NCBI GenBank assembly: GCA_000980705.1
Contig: LBCK01000003.1
Location: forward strand, 310,001 to 374,000
Source of the DNA: Ruminococcus sp. UNK.MGS-30
Lineage (GTDB): Bacteria > Bacillota > Clostridia > Oscillospirales > Ruminococcaceae
Direction of reading: 5' to 3'
Length of the DNA stretch: 64,000 nt
Shown here in pieces: positions 17,274-26,527 of this stretch; position 1 is the stretch's first letter, and the number at the start of each line of letters is the position of its first letter. Both the position numbers and the translations under genes were made by a program. The notes below the pieces were generated by a model that was not told where the DNA came from, did not search any database, and was given only the letters and a program-made list of their open reading frames with translations.

Positions 17274-18617
17274 TTATTTTTGCTGTTTTAGTAAGGCATC
17301 CATCGCCAGAAAAGCGTTTTCCTCCGGCTGAATCTCCCCGTATCGCAGGGCGCTGTACGCCTGCGTTACGGTCTCCCACTGAGAAAGCGAACTTTCCTCC
17401 GGGAGCAGTATCTGTAAATGTTCCAGAATCTCCGCCGGGCTGTCTGCCGGTCTTGCCGCATCATCCGGCAGTTTCGCCAGCAGCAGCGCATAACCCAACC
17501 GGAATCGCTCTGCTCCGTGGGGCAGCCTGTGATAGCGGCGGTACGCCTTTTTCCAATTGCGGCGGCTTTGCAGTGTGACTGTGTCGACTGCCGTTTTTTC
17601 GTGGTACAGCAGATCTTCCACATAATCGCAGTATGCACCGCCGTTCTGGTTTTCCTGGGCGGCGTGGTTCTTTTGCAGATGCGACCGGAGCCACTGCCGC
17701 AGGCTGAGCCAGGCGGTTGCAATGGCATCCCCGATCTCGTGCCGTTTCCAGATGACCAGCGCCAGCACTGCCGCCAAAAGCACCAGTTCGATCACCAGCC
17801 TCACCCAGCCGGATGTGCTGTTCTGCGGCAGTTCCATCAGCTTATCCCTGGCGCTTTCCGGTATCTCCTCCGCTGTGTCGGAACTGCTGCCCAGCGACAG
17901 CAGCCAGCGCAGCGCGTAGAAGAATCCGGTATAGATCCAGCGCCACAGCCAGCGCATTCCCCTCGCCAGAGGACGGCTGCACAAAACCAGCGCAAGTCCG
18001 ACACCACAGAGAATCCCCATGAGCCTGCCGTTGCTGCGGCGAATCTCCGTGGGCAGTTCCCAGGTGTCGCCGTCTCTCCCGGACAGCATCCGCTCCATGG
18101 CGTCCCGGTTATGCACCAGGGCGAAGAGCGCCGCATTGGCGGCAAAGAGCAGTACCATAGGCAGGAAAGGCAGCTTTACCCTGGTCAGATAGATCAGAAA
18201 GCCGGAAAAGCAATCCCATAGGCACAGCCCGACAAACACGTTGGGATGCACCAGGTGTTCCAGCGGATGAAAGACCAGCCGTGCGCCGCCGAAAAAGCAG
18301 CCGCCGGCAGTGATACCCAGAAGAACCTGCGCCAGGCGTGTGGGATACGGGGCAAAGAGACTGCCCAGCACGCACAGCAGCAGTGTCAGCGCCCACACGC
18401 CGCCATTGACCCAGCGAGGATGCCGGGCATACTGCCGACGCAGCAGCAGGATGTACAGCGTGCCGAGCCATACACAAAGCACCAGCGCCGCAGTCATCAC
18501 CGGAGCCGTCCATCCGGCACTGCCGCTCCATATCGCAAGCAGCAGCGGAAAGGGATACAAGGCGGCAGACAGTGCCGTAATCAGCAGTAGGTGCAGCAGA
18601 AAGCGTGCATTTTTCAT
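17274..18617 (-). CDS. Polytopic membrane protein with DUF4129-like C-terminus
   Basis: About 447 residues. The first half has roughly six hydrophobic helices, one more helix follows near residue 275-295, and the soluble C-terminal part contains helical repeats ending YSALRYGEI, which resembles the DUF4129 domain of the third gene in MoxR-DUF58-transglutaminase operons. I find no transglutaminase Cys-His-Asp core, so it looks like that third gene without the catalytic domain. The ATG at 18617 overlaps the DUF58 stop (ATGA) and has GAGGAGG upstream. Such operons are thought to assemble or remodel extracytoplasmic protein complexes; the exact role is unknown. Confidence 0.65.
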   Translation of the reverse strand: MKNARFLLHLLLITALSAALYPFPLLLAIWSGSAGWTAPVMTAALVLCVWLGTLYILLLRRQYARHPRWVNGGVWALTLLLCVLGSLFAPYPTRLAQVLLGITAGGCFFGGARLVFHPLEHLVHPNVFVGLCLWDCFSGFLIYLTRVKLPFLPMVLLFAANAALFALVHNRDAMERMLSGRDGDTWELPTEIRRSNGRLMGILCGVGLALVLCSRPLARGMRWLWRWIYTGFFYALRWLLSLGSSSDTAEEIPESARDKLMELPQNSTSGWVRLVIELVLLAAVLALVIWKRHEIGDAIATAWLSLRQWLRSHLQKNHAAQENQNGGAYCDYVEDLLYHEKTAVDTVTLQSRRNWKKAYRRYHRLPHGAERFRLGYALLLAKLPDDAARPADSPAEILEHLQILLPEESSLSQWETVTQAYSALRYGEIQPEENAFLAMDALLKQQK

Positions 18618-19744
18618 GATGCCACCTCCTCGCTGTGCAGGTATTCCGGCAAGGGAATCCTCGCATCGGCACAACTGCCGCCGTCATGGGCGTGACCCGT
18701 CACCAGCACCAGACCACCGCAGCGCTGTTTCCACTGCGCCGTTGTTCTGTCCGTGTACGGTGTGATGAGCAGCAGTGTTTCCTGGATGGAAGATCTGCCG
18801 TGCATGGAGAGCATCTGGGACTGCGGCACGATCTCCTGCAGGCGGAGCAGTGCCAGCTGCTGCATGAGTTGATGGTACATTCCGCTGCCGCCGCCATAGG
18901 GCGACATGATCGGCAAACCGTCTTTTCGGCGCTCTCCGATGCACAGTCGCACCTGCCAGCCGTTCCGGAAGAACTCCCACAGGCACTGCGCACAGACCCG
19001 GATGGTATGCTCCAACAGTGCCTCGTCCTGCGTCATAATGCCGCTGTCCGGGCTGTGGGATTCCAGCGCCAGCAACACCGTGACCGTTTGCTGTGCGGTA
19101 TGCTCTTCCCGGCGCATGAGCAGCGTTCCGGCGTGCGCCGAGGCTTTCCAGTGCATCCGGTGGAGCGGATCGCCCGGCACGTATTCCCGGACACCTGCGG
19201 AAAGGCAGGGGTCCGTCAGCAGGCTGTGCCGGACAGACTGGTCTCCGAACTGTTGGTGCAGCAGCCGTGGCAGAATCAGTCCAGCCTCCGTCATACGCTG
19301 CGGCAGAACCAGTAGCGTTCCGCCGGTATCCTCTGCCTGGAGCGACAGCCGCACCACGCCCAGCGAATCCGATGTGACCAGCACCACGTGTTCCATCTCG
19401 TATGCGCCGCGCTTTTCACAGGTGATGTTCCAGACACGGCTGACCTTGGCGTGCCCACGCACGGAAAAGAAACTGGTGACAAAGCGGTTTTCTCCGGTCT
19501 GCGAGGAATTTGTCTCCGGGAAGTCCAGCCAGCAGGACGTGGTCAGTTCTGCCTTGAGCCACGGCACAGGCATCCCTTTTTCGTTGGAAACTGTCTCTAC
19601 AAACTGCAGGGAGTCGCCCTCGGTGCATTCTGTCTCCGAAAAGCGGCAGCGGTAGGACAGTCCCTTCAAGCCGTTCCGGCGGTAGAGTCCGATCTCGCCG
19701 AACAGCACGAGCAGTACCAACAGAATAACAGCGATCAGTTCCAT
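18614..19744 (-). CDS. DUF58 domain protein
   Basis: This 376-residue protein begins with one membrane helix (MELIAVILLVLLVLFGEI) and has the DUF58 hallmark EYVPGDPLHRMHWKASAHAG near the middle, followed by a von Willebrand A-like C-terminal part. DUF58 proteins occur with MoxR AAA+ ATPases and probably act as their membrane-linked partner. The ATG at 19744 lies inside the end of the MoxR gene (10-base overlap) with AAAGGA before it. The tight overlaps on both sides indicate a three-gene coupled operon. Confidence 0.88.
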   Translation of the reverse strand: MELIAVILLVLLVLFGEIGLYRRNGLKGLSYRCRFSETECTEGDSLQFVETVSNEKGMPVPWLKAELTTSCWLDFPETNSSQTGENRFVTSFFSVRGHAKVSRVWNITCEKRGAYEMEHVVLVTSDSLGVVRLSLQAEDTGGTLLVLPQRMTEAGLILPRLLHQQFGDQSVRHSLLTDPCLSAGVREYVPGDPLHRMHWKASAHAGTLLMRREEHTAQQTVTVLLALESHSPDSGIMTQDEALLEHTIRVCAQCLWEFFRNGWQVRLCIGERRKDGLPIMSPYGGGSGMYHQLMQQLALLRLQEIVPQSQMLSMHGRSSIQETLLLITPYTDRTTAQWKQRCGGLVLVTGHAHDGGSCADARIPLPEYLHSEEVAS

Positions 19745-20679
19745 TGTGATTCCTTTGGCACGGGAACAGTCTCCAGCAGTTCCAACACGATGCGGCGGCA
19801 GGTCTCGTGATTTTCTTCCCACATTGCCCCACGTGCTGCCATGCGGTGCGCCATGCAGTCCGCTGCAATGTGCTTGATGTCGTCCGGTGTGACATAGTTT
19901 CTGCCACGTATCGCCGCAACTGCCTTGGAGACCTCCAGCAAGGAAAGCATTCCACGGGTACTCAGCCCCAGCTGTATCTGATGATGCGTCCGGGTGGCGT
20001 GCGCCAATTCTACCAGGTACTCCTGCACCGCAGCAGAGACTTTCACCTGCGCCAGTTCCTTTCGGGCGTTCAGCAGCTGTGCCGTGGTGACAACCGGTTT
20101 TCCCTCTTCCGGAACAGCTGTCCGGGACAGCAGTGCCAGTTCCTGTTCCTTATCCGGATAGCCCAGAGAAAGGCACAGCAGAAAGCGATCCAGCTGTGCC
20201 TCAGGCAGCGGAAACGTCCCCTGCATCTCAACCGGATTCTGCGTGGCAATGACGAAGAACGGCGACTCCAGCGGATAGGTCACGCCGTCTGCGGTCACCT
20301 GGCGTTCCTCCATGCACTCCAACAGGGCAGACTGGGTACGTGGCGTAGCACGGTTGATCTCATCCGCCAAAAGGATCTGGGTGAACACTGCACCTTTCCG
20401 AAACACGAATTCGCCGGTTTTCGGGTCGGGGATGCTGACACCTACCAGGTCGGTGGGCAGCAGATCCGGCGTGAACTGGATGCGGTGAAAGCTGGCATCC
20501 AAAGCGTTTGCCAAACTCCGGGCAAGGGTAGTCTTTCCTGTGCCGGGAATGTCATTCAGCAGCACATGACCGCCGCACAGCAGCGCAGCCAGCACCTTAT
20601 CAATAACATCCTCTTTGCCGTAGATGTGCGTGGATACGGCATCCCGGAGCAGTGTGGTAATGGTTTTGATCTCTGACAT
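19735..20679 (-). CDS. MoxR family AAA+ ATPase
   Basis: The 314-residue protein has Walker A (NDIPGTGKTTLA), Walker B (ILLADEINRATPRTQSALLE), sensor 1 (ATQNPVEMQGTFPLPEAQLDRF) and the C-terminal lid, all typical of MoxR. These ATPases act as chaperones, often with DUF58 and membrane partners as here. The ATG at 20679 has GAAAGGA upstream; the longer frame upstream is not family-like. It is the first gene of the operon, driven by the promoter at 20736-20764. Confidence 0.93.
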   Translation of the reverse strand: MSEIKTITTLLRDAVSTHIYGKEDVIDKVLAALLCGGHVLLNDIPGTGKTTLARSLANALDASFHRIQFTPDLLPTDLVGVSIPDPKTGEFVFRKGAVFTQILLADEINRATPRTQSALLECMEERQVTADGVTYPLESPFFVIATQNPVEMQGTFPLPEAQLDRFLLCLSLGYPDKEQELALLSRTAVPEEGKPVVTTAQLLNARKELAQVKVSAAVQEYLVELAHATRTHHQIQLGLSTRGMLSLLEVSKAVAAIRGRNYVTPDDIKHIAADCMAHRMAARGAMWEENHETCRRIVLELLETVPVPKESQWN

Positions 20680-20735
20680 AAACAAATGTCCTTTCTGGAA
20701 ATCAGCAGCTTGTCTCATCTGCTGTCAATAGCACT

Positions 20736-20764
20736 ATTATAACATATTTCTGCCGGAAACACAA
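20736..20764 (-). promoter_or_regulatory. Probable promoter of the MoxR operon
   Basis: On the minus strand a perfect TATAAT (20736-20741) is preceded, after 17 bases, by a weak TTGTGT. Confidence 0.5.
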
Positions 20765-20766
20765 GC

Positions 20767-20802
20767 AAAAAAGCCTGTCTCCGGAGACGGAAACAGGCTT
20801 TG
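20767..20802 (-). terminator. Terminator after the NCS2 permease gene
   Basis: AAGCCTGT (20771-20778) and ACAGGCTT (20793-20800) pair around an inner CTCCGGAG, and the minus strand continues into six U residues. Confidence 0.85.
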
Positions 20803-20817
20803 AAATGCGTGTTGGAA

Positions 20818-22182
20818 TTAAAGGAAAATATACTTGAGGATAAACAGCAGCGCAACCACGTATAGCAGCGGTTTCACCTTCTTTGCCTTGCCGCAGACAA
20901 CGTGCAGGACAACATAGGAGATGATGCCCATGGAAATGCCCTCGGAGATGCTGTAGAACAGCGGCATAGCCAGGATGCACAGATAAGCCGGGATTGCCTC
21001 CAGGAAACTGTCCTCTGTGAACTTGATCTCGGTGATGCTGCTGAACATGAGGAATCCGACGATCACCAATGCCGGAGCAGTTGCGAAAGACGGGATGGCA
21101 ATGAAGATCGGCGCAAAGAGCATGGAGATGAGGAACAGAATCGCAGTCACAACCGCAGTCAGACCGGTTCTGCCGCCTTCTGCCACGCCGGCGGAGGATT
21201 CCACAAATGTGGTGGTGGTGGAAGTACCCATCACTGCACCGGCGCTGGTTGCGATCGCATCCGCCAGCAGTGCCGGCTTGATCTTCGGCAGCTTGCCGTC
21301 CTTGTCCAGCATACCGCCCTTATTGCAGACACCGATCAGCGTACCCAGGGTATCGAAAATGTCTACGAACAGGAACGAGAAAATAACCACAATAAAGTTG
21401 ATGATGCTTACGCCGTCAAAGTCAAACTTGAAGCACTGTCCGAATGTGGAACCCAGTGCGGTAAAGTCTGTCATAGAGAATGCCGGGATCAGGCTGTTGT
21501 AGCCTGCCTCAACATCTACGGTGTACAGCCCGGTCAGCTGGCAGATGATGCCCAGCACCCAGGTGGAAAGAATGCCGATGAGGATAGAACCCTTTACCCG
21601 CTTGATGTACAGGAATGCGGTGAACAGTGTTCCCAGGATCGCCAGCAGCGCACAGATGCCGCCGGTCTGGAAGTTATCACGGAACGAAACGATGGTCACC
21701 AGCGTCGAGTCACTGTTGACAACAACGCCGGCATTTTGCAGACCGATAAAGGCGATGTATACGCCGATGCCCACCGACACCGCCTTTTTCAGCGACATAG
21801 GGATAACATTGAACAGCGCCTCACGGACATTTGTCAGCGAAAGGACAATGAAGATCAGACCCTCGACAAACACGGCAAGCAGTGCGACCTGCCACGGATA
21901 GCCCATGTTGCCGCAGACGGTATAGGCGAAAAAGGCGTTCAGTCCCATGCCGGCGGACAGGGCGAAGGGCAGGTTCGCCATCATGCCCATGCACATGGTT
22001 CCCAGGAAGGATGCCAGACAGGTTGCCAGCAGAACTGCCGTGGGATTCATGCCGGTAGAACTGAGGATACTAGGGTTTACCGCCAGGATATACGCCATGG
22101 TCATGAACGTGGTAACACCGGCAATGCACTCCGTTTTTACATTGGTGTTGTTTTCTTTCAAATGGAACAGTTTTTCAAACAT
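20818..22182 (-). CDS. NCS2 family purine permease (AzgA/PbuG type)
   Basis: This 454-residue, 12-helix-type transporter has the AzgA-branch features: an N-terminal NVKTECIAGVTTFMTMAYI, NPSILSSTGM, and SAGMGLNAFFAYTV. That branch of NCS2 moves adenine, guanine or hypoxanthine with protons, unlike the UraA/PbuX branch. Its ATG shares one base with the stop of hpt (TAATG), so uptake and the phosphoribosyltransferase that traps hypoxanthine/guanine are translationally coupled. This supports a guanine/hypoxanthine substrate. Two NCS2 transporters of different branches lie within 5 kb. Confidence 0.92.
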   Translation of the reverse strand: MFEKLFHLKENNTNVKTECIAGVTTFMTMAYILAVNPSILSSTGMNPTAVLLATCLASFLGTMCMGMMANLPFALSAGMGLNAFFAYTVCGNMGYPWQVALLAVFVEGLIFIVLSLTNVREALFNVIPMSLKKAVSVGIGVYIAFIGLQNAGVVVNSDSTLVTIVSFRDNFQTGGICALLAILGTLFTAFLYIKRVKGSILIGILSTWVLGIICQLTGLYTVDVEAGYNSLIPAFSMTDFTALGSTFGQCFKFDFDGVSIINFIVVIFSFLFVDIFDTLGTLIGVCNKGGMLDKDGKLPKIKPALLADAIATSAGAVMGTSTTTTFVESSAGVAEGGRTGLTAVVTAILFLISMLFAPIFIAIPSFATAPALVIVGFLMFSSITEIKFTEDSFLEAIPAYLCILAMPLFYSISEGISMGIISYVVLHVVCGKAKKVKPLLYVVALLFILKYIFL

Positions 22183-22733
22183 TACTTGGTTTCTCCTTCA
22201 TCATATTCTGCAATATAGGGCAGGTTGCGGTAAATCTCGCCGCAGTCCAGTCCGTAACCGATCACAAAGTGATCCGGAATGGTAAACAGAGAAATATCGG
22301 CATCCAGTTTTACCAGACGGCGCTCCGGCTTGTCCAGCAGTGTGATAACTTTCAGCGAAAGCGGATTTCTCGCCTTCAGCAGCTTGATGACGTCGTTCAG
22401 TGTCCGTCCGGTGTCGATGATATCCTCGGCGATGATGACATGATAGCCGCTGATGTCCTGCATCAGATCCATAGTGATCTTTACGATGCCGGAAGAGGAC
22501 GTGCCGTTGTAATAGCTCTTGGCGCACATAAACGCTGTCTCACAGGGAATGGTGATGGCACGGCACAGGTCTGCCATAAAGACGAATGCGCCGTTCAGAA
22601 TGCTGACCAGCAGCAGAGGCTTTCCCTCATACTCCCGGCTGATCTGTGCGCCCACTTCCCTGACTTTCGCCTGGATCTCTTCCTCTGTGATGAGGACACG
22701 CTTGATCTTCTGTTCAAATTCCTCGGTTGTCAT
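22182..22733 (-). CDS. hpt: Hypoxanthine-guanine phosphoribosyltransferase
   Basis: The 183-residue protein has the PRPP-binding motif VIIAEDIIDTGRTL, the SILNGAFVFMADL loop, and a KSYYNGTSSSG flexible-loop region, all in family order. It makes IMP and GMP from hypoxanthine or guanine and PRPP. The ATG lies 16 bases after the diguanylate cyclase gene and the stop overlaps the permease start by one base. No purine riboswitch is visible upstream. Confidence 0.95.
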   Translation of the reverse strand: MTTEEFEQKIKRVLITEEEIQAKVREVGAQISREYEGKPLLLVSILNGAFVFMADLCRAITIPCETAFMCAKSYYNGTSSSGIVKITMDLMQDISGYHVIIAEDIIDTGRTLNDVIKLLKARNPLSLKVITLLDKPERRLVKLDADISLFTIPDHFVIGYGLDCGEIYRNLPYIAEYDEGETK

Positions 22734-22749
22734 AGATAAAATACGCTCC

Positions 22750-24357
22750 TTATGTACGGGTAGCTTTCATTGCCCGTTTATTTTCATACATTCTTTGGTC
22801 TGCCAACTCATACAGTGTGGTATATGACCGGTCCGGCGCCTCCTCGGCAAACGCATATCCCACTGCTGTTCCCAGCTGCCAGCCCCTGTCCTCTGCCTGG
22901 TTGAATGATTCGATCTGCTCCCGGATATTGGAAATGATCTGTTTCACACGAGTCTCATCCGTATTGTAGATGATGCCCACGAACTCATCGCCGCCGCTTC
23001 TGCCGATAAAGTTCCCTGCCGGGATACACCGGCGCAGAACCGCCGCAAAGGACTCGATCATCTGATTCCCGGCATCGTGTCCGAAATTGTCGTTGGTCTT
23101 TTTCAGACCGTTCAAGTCGAACATCATAAAGCAGAGGTGCTTATCGGAAATGACGCCTGTGTGAATCAGCTCATTGCACTTGTTGCGGTTATAGAGACCG
23201 GTTGCCTTATCCCGGAACAGCTTGTCATGTGTACCACGCATGGTGAAAACGCCCACTGCGATGATGTACACCAGCACGCCGATCATAATGAAAAACAGCG
23301 AGTTGGACGAACGAACAAGCAGGAAGTGCAGGATGTCCAGCGTTCCCATTGCCATGAGCAAAATCATGGAGAGCAGGAACAGCCGGTGCCGCATATCGTC
23401 CTTGTGCTTAGGATAGATGCAGATCTCAAAGACCAGCAGGAACAGCGCCTGCACCAGGATGCAGTAATTGTACAGTTCCTGGGACTCCCGCAGCGCCAGC
23501 AGACGCAGCAGATGCGCCGCAAATGCTGCCAGAACAAGCACTGCGTTGACCACCAGCAGCACGCTGGTTACTTTTCGGATCGACCCGGTTTTTCTCGCCG
23601 ACATATGGATGTACAGCGCAACAAAAAAGGGTGCAAACATGATGGAAAACATACTCAGATAGGAAAAGAACAATGCGTGTCCCGGAATCAGCCAGGTGAT
23701 AAGACGGGTATCTGCGATCTTCCACAGACCGACCAGAACGGCAACCATTCCGAGCGGCGACAGATACAGAGCTGACTGCATCTTCATGCGGTAATACACC
23801 CCGATCAGCAAGTAGAAGATGCCGAAGATCACCAGGAGAACACCGATCAGCAGAAACAGTGCGTCGTGCCGGAACAATTTCCAGAACAGCGGATACCGGA
23901 CACCCTCATAAAAGGTAATCGTTCGGTCTACGGTTGCCCGATAGATCGGCTGTATCTCAACGACGACTTCCTTGCCGCTGTCTGCACGGATCAGCGGCAG
24001 ATTCACCCAGTAGCAGCCTGTGCCGCTCACCGGATTGGACGTATTTCTGCTCCAGTCGTACACACGCTTTCCCTGGATGTAGACTCTCGTGTTGGCGTTG
24101 ATGACGTAGAACATGAGCTGTTTTCCTGCCAGCTCATTGTTCAGCTGAAAGTGGAAAATACGGGTCACACCCACAGGCGCATCCGGGTCGTTTTCCTCCA
24201 CCATTTCCGTGTAGTTGATTTCCTGGCAGGTCGGCTGTACACGGCGGCTGTCGATCACGCCGCCGGTATCTGTACGCTCCACGAACATTCCGAACAAGAA
24301 CAGCAGACAGAAAAGCAGCAGCACTGCGTGGATCACAACGGGATATTTTTTATGCAA
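22750..24357 (-). CDS. Membrane-bound diguanylate cyclase with extracytoplasmic sensor region
   Basis: About 535 residues. One N-terminal membrane helix is followed by an extracytoplasmic region of about 130 residues, then about seven membrane helices (residues 165-370), resembling 7TMR-DISM receptors. A GGDEF domain follows, with GGDEF at about 455-459 and the DLNGLKKTND motif upstream. It should make c-di-GMP. There is no RxxD inhibitory site before GGDEF, so product feedback may be absent. The start is unclear: the long frame begins with a GTG at 24366 that abuts GGGAGG, whereas the TTG at 24357 is correctly spaced from it. It sits between pbuX and hpt on the same strand, 16 bases ahead of hpt. 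Confidence 0.88.
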   Translation of the reverse strand: MHKKYPVVIHAVLLLFCLLFLFGMFVERTDTGGVIDSRRVQPTCQEINYTEMVEENDPDAPVGVTRIFHFQLNNELAGKQLMFYVINANTRVYIQGKRVYDWSRNTSNPVSGTGCYWVNLPLIRADSGKEVVVEIQPIYRATVDRTITFYEGVRYPLFWKLFRHDALFLLIGVLLVIFGIFYLLIGVYYRMKMQSALYLSPLGMVAVLVGLWKIADTRLITWLIPGHALFFSYLSMFSIMFAPFFVALYIHMSARKTGSIRKVTSVLLVVNAVLVLAAFAAHLLRLLALRESQELYNYCILVQALFLLVFEICIYPKHKDDMRHRLFLLSMILLMAMGTLDILHFLLVRSSNSLFFIMIGVLVYIIAVGVFTMRGTHDKLFRDKATGLYNRNKCNELIHTGVISDKHLCFMMFDLNGLKKTNDNFGHDAGNQMIESFAAVLRRCIPAGNFIGRSGGDEFVGIIYNTDETRVKQIISNIREQIESFNQAEDRGWQLGTAVGYAFAEEAPDRSYTTLYELADQRMYENKRAMKATRT

Positions 24358-24397
24358 TTGTTTCACCTCCCAGAAAAGGCTTTTGCCGATTCTGTCA

Positions 24398-24422
24398 AAA
24401 CAAAAAGCGCATCACGCTTTTT
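24398..24422 (-). terminator. Terminator overlapping the end of pbuX
   Basis: AAAAAGCG (24402-24409) and CGCTTTTT (24415-24422) pair around a five-base loop that contains the end of the pbuX stop codon, with U residues after it on the minus strand. It separates xpt-pbuX from the diguanylate cyclase gene. Confidence 0.75.
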
Positions 24423-25776
24423 CGGCTGTCTTTTTCTTCTCCGTCACCTTTTCTGCCTCCATGTTTTTCGGCAGCACCAGATTCAGCAGAATGGACACCA
24501 AAAATACAACTGCCACACAGTTCTGTGCAAAGACATTCTTCACCATATCCGGGAAGATATTGAACAGGTCTGCGCACTGAGTAAAGCCCAAACCGATGCT
24601 CAGCGACAGCGCCGCAATAATCATGTTCCGCTGAGAAAAGCCGCATTTGCTCATCATCTGCAAGCCGCTGACAACAATCGTACCGAACATCATAATGGTA
24701 CAGCCGCCCAGAACGGCATCCGGCAGTGTCGCCAGCAATGCGCCGAAAATCGGAAAGATGCCGGCAAGAATCATGATGACTGCACCGGTGGCGATGGTAA
24801 AGCGGTTCACTACCTTTGTCATAGCGACCAGTCCCACGTTCTGGCTGAACGAAGTGATGGGCAGACAGCCGAACACCGAGGACAGAGAACTGACAAAACC
24901 GTCACAGGCAATAGAGCCGGAGGTCTCCTCCCGTGTAACATCACGCCCCAGTCCGGAGGCAGCCAGCGCCGAAGTGTCACCGATGGTCTCTGTCGCAGAC
25001 ACCAGGAAAATCAGCACCACGGAAATGATGGCATCCGCATGGAACTCCATCCGGAACGGCATCAGATGCGGAACGGCGATGATGGAAGTCTCCCGCAGTG
25101 CGGAAAAGTCCACCTTGCCCATGCAGATCGCCAGAATGTACCCCACGATCAGACCAAACAGCACGGACAGCTGCTTGAAATAGGACTTGGCGAAAATGTG
25201 AAACAGGATGCAGCAAAGCAGCGTCACTGAACCCAGGATCCAGTTTGTGGCAGAGCCGAAGTCCTCACTGCCGCTGCCGCCGCCAAAGGAATTCGCACCG
25301 ACTGTCAGCAGAGAAAAGCCGATGGCAGTCACCACGCTGGCAGAAACGATAGGGGCAATGATCCTGAGCCAGAATTTCGCAAACAGCCCCAGGATGCCCT
25401 CGACCAGTCCGCCGATGAGAACGGCGCCCATGATCGCACCGTAGCCGTACTGCGCTCCGATAAAGCAAAGCACTGACACAAAGGTAAAGCTGATGCCCAT
25501 TACAATGGGCAGTCCGGAACCCACCTTGTGAAAGATGGGAAACAGCTGGATGAGTGTACCGATGCCGGCAATCAGCATGGCGCTCTGAATCAGCATTGCC
25601 GTTTCAGAAGATGCCAGACCGCACGCTCCGCCCACAATGAGGATGGGTGCAATGTTGGCAACGAACATGGCGAGAATGTGCTGCAATCCAAACGGGATCG
25701 CTTTATGTACCGGCACTAAGCCGTTCAGCTGGTACAGATTGCTGATCGAGGCATCCCGAAAATTCAATTTTTTCAT
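24412..25776 (-). CDS. pbuX: Xanthine permease, NCS2 family
   Basis: The 454-residue protein has NCS2 features: GLQHILAMFVANIAPILIVGGA near the N-terminus, QNVGLVAMTKVVNRF, and SATETIGDTSALA, which is typical of the UraA/PbuX branch. It should import xanthine (or uric acid/uracil in relatives). The xanthine call rests mainly on its position 12 bases after xpt, as in B. subtilis xpt-pbuX. The Lys/Glu-rich tail is cytoplasmic. Confidence 0.9.
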   Translation of the reverse strand: MKKLNFRDASISNLYQLNGLVPVHKAIPFGLQHILAMFVANIAPILIVGGACGLASSETAMLIQSAMLIAGIGTLIQLFPIFHKVGSGLPIVMGISFTFVSVLCFIGAQYGYGAIMGAVLIGGLVEGILGLFAKFWLRIIAPIVSASVVTAIGFSLLTVGANSFGGGSGSEDFGSATNWILGSVTLLCCILFHIFAKSYFKQLSVLFGLIVGYILAICMGKVDFSALRETSIIAVPHLMPFRMEFHADAIISVVLIFLVSATETIGDTSALAASGLGRDVTREETSGSIACDGFVSSLSSVFGCLPITSFSQNVGLVAMTKVVNRFTIATGAVIMILAGIFPIFGALLATLPDAVLGGCTIMMFGTIVVSGLQMMSKCGFSQRNMIIAALSLSIGLGFTQCADLFNIFPDMVKNVFAQNCVAVVFLVSILLNLVLPKNMEAEKVTEKKKTAEKA

Positions 25777-25788
25777 CCGGCACCCCGC

Positions 25789-26376
25789 TTACTGTTCCTG
25801 CTCCCGGAACACAATTGTTCCGTTGGATGCGTCCATGCTCTCCACGATTGCCAGCGATTCCAGCGGATAGCCCAGATTCCGGATGATGCGGCCGCCCTGC
25901 TGAAAGCCCTTTTCGACAGCGATACCGATGCCCTCCACGGTTGCGCCAGCCTGCGTCACAATGGAGATCAGTCCCTGAAGCGCACAGCCGTTTGCCAGGA
26001 AGTCGTCAATAATCAGCACCTTGTCCTCCGGGTGCAGGAACTTCTTGGAAACGATCACCTGGTTCTTGCACTTGTGTGTAAAGGATTCCACCTCTGCCAC
26101 ATAGACCGCACCGTCAATGTTAACGCTCTTGGACTTCTTGGCGAACACCACCGGAACGTGGAAACAGCTTGCCACGATACAGGCGATGCCGATGCCGGAT
26201 GCCTCAATGGTCAGAATCTTATTGATCTCCTTGTCTGCAAAGCGGCGTTTGAACTCTTCCCCCATCTGCTGGAACAGCTGCACGTCCATCTGGTGATTCA
26301 GAAAGCTGTCCACTTTCAGAATATTGCCCTCTTTTACGATGCCGTCTTTTACGATTCTCTCCTCTAAAAAATTCAT
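25789..26376 (-). CDS. xpt: Xanthine phosphoribosyltransferase
   Basis: This 195-residue protein begins [12 protein letters not shown] and carries [22 protein letters not shown], and the PRPP motif [14 protein letters not shown], all typical of Xpt. It converts xanthine and PRPP to XMP. The ATG at 26376 has AGGAAGG upstream and matches the family start; ten in-frame codons upstream are discounted. It is the first gene of the xpt-pbuX operon. B. subtilis uses a guanine riboswitch here; the leader of about 70 nt is too short and lacks the consensus. Confidence 0.95.
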   Translation of the reverse strand: MNFLEERIVKDGIVKEGNILKVDSFLNHQMDVQLFQQMGEEFKRRFADKEINKILTIEASGIGIACIVASCFHVPVVFAKKSKSVNIDGAVYVAEVESFTHKCKNQVIVSKKFLHPEDKVLIIDDFLANGCALQGLISIVTQAGATVEGIGIAVEKGFQQGGRIIRNLGYPLESLAIVESMDASNGTIVFREQEQ

Positions 26377-26449
26377 GTCACTTTTCCTTCCTGGATGTTT
26401 TGGCAATGCCGCAGTCTTTGTGCGGCAAAAAGCCGGTTATATGTAGTCT

Positions 26450-26478
26450 ATTATACCATTCTCTGCCGGAAAAGTCAA
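26450..26478 (-). promoter_or_regulatory. Sigma-A promoter for xpt-pbuX
   Basis: On the minus strand TTGACT (26473-26478) and TATAAT (26450-26455) have a 17-base spacer. The short leader has one hairpin (GCCGCA/TGCGGC) but no riboswitch core. Confidence 0.8.
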
Positions 26479-26527
26479 TTCAAAATCTGTGGAAATCCGC
26501 CGAAATATGCAGAAGTTTTCGATTTTT

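Noticed and set aside
26377..26450. Purine riboswitch in front of xpt
   Set aside because: The leader is too short and lacks the three-way junction consensus; only a simple hairpin is present.
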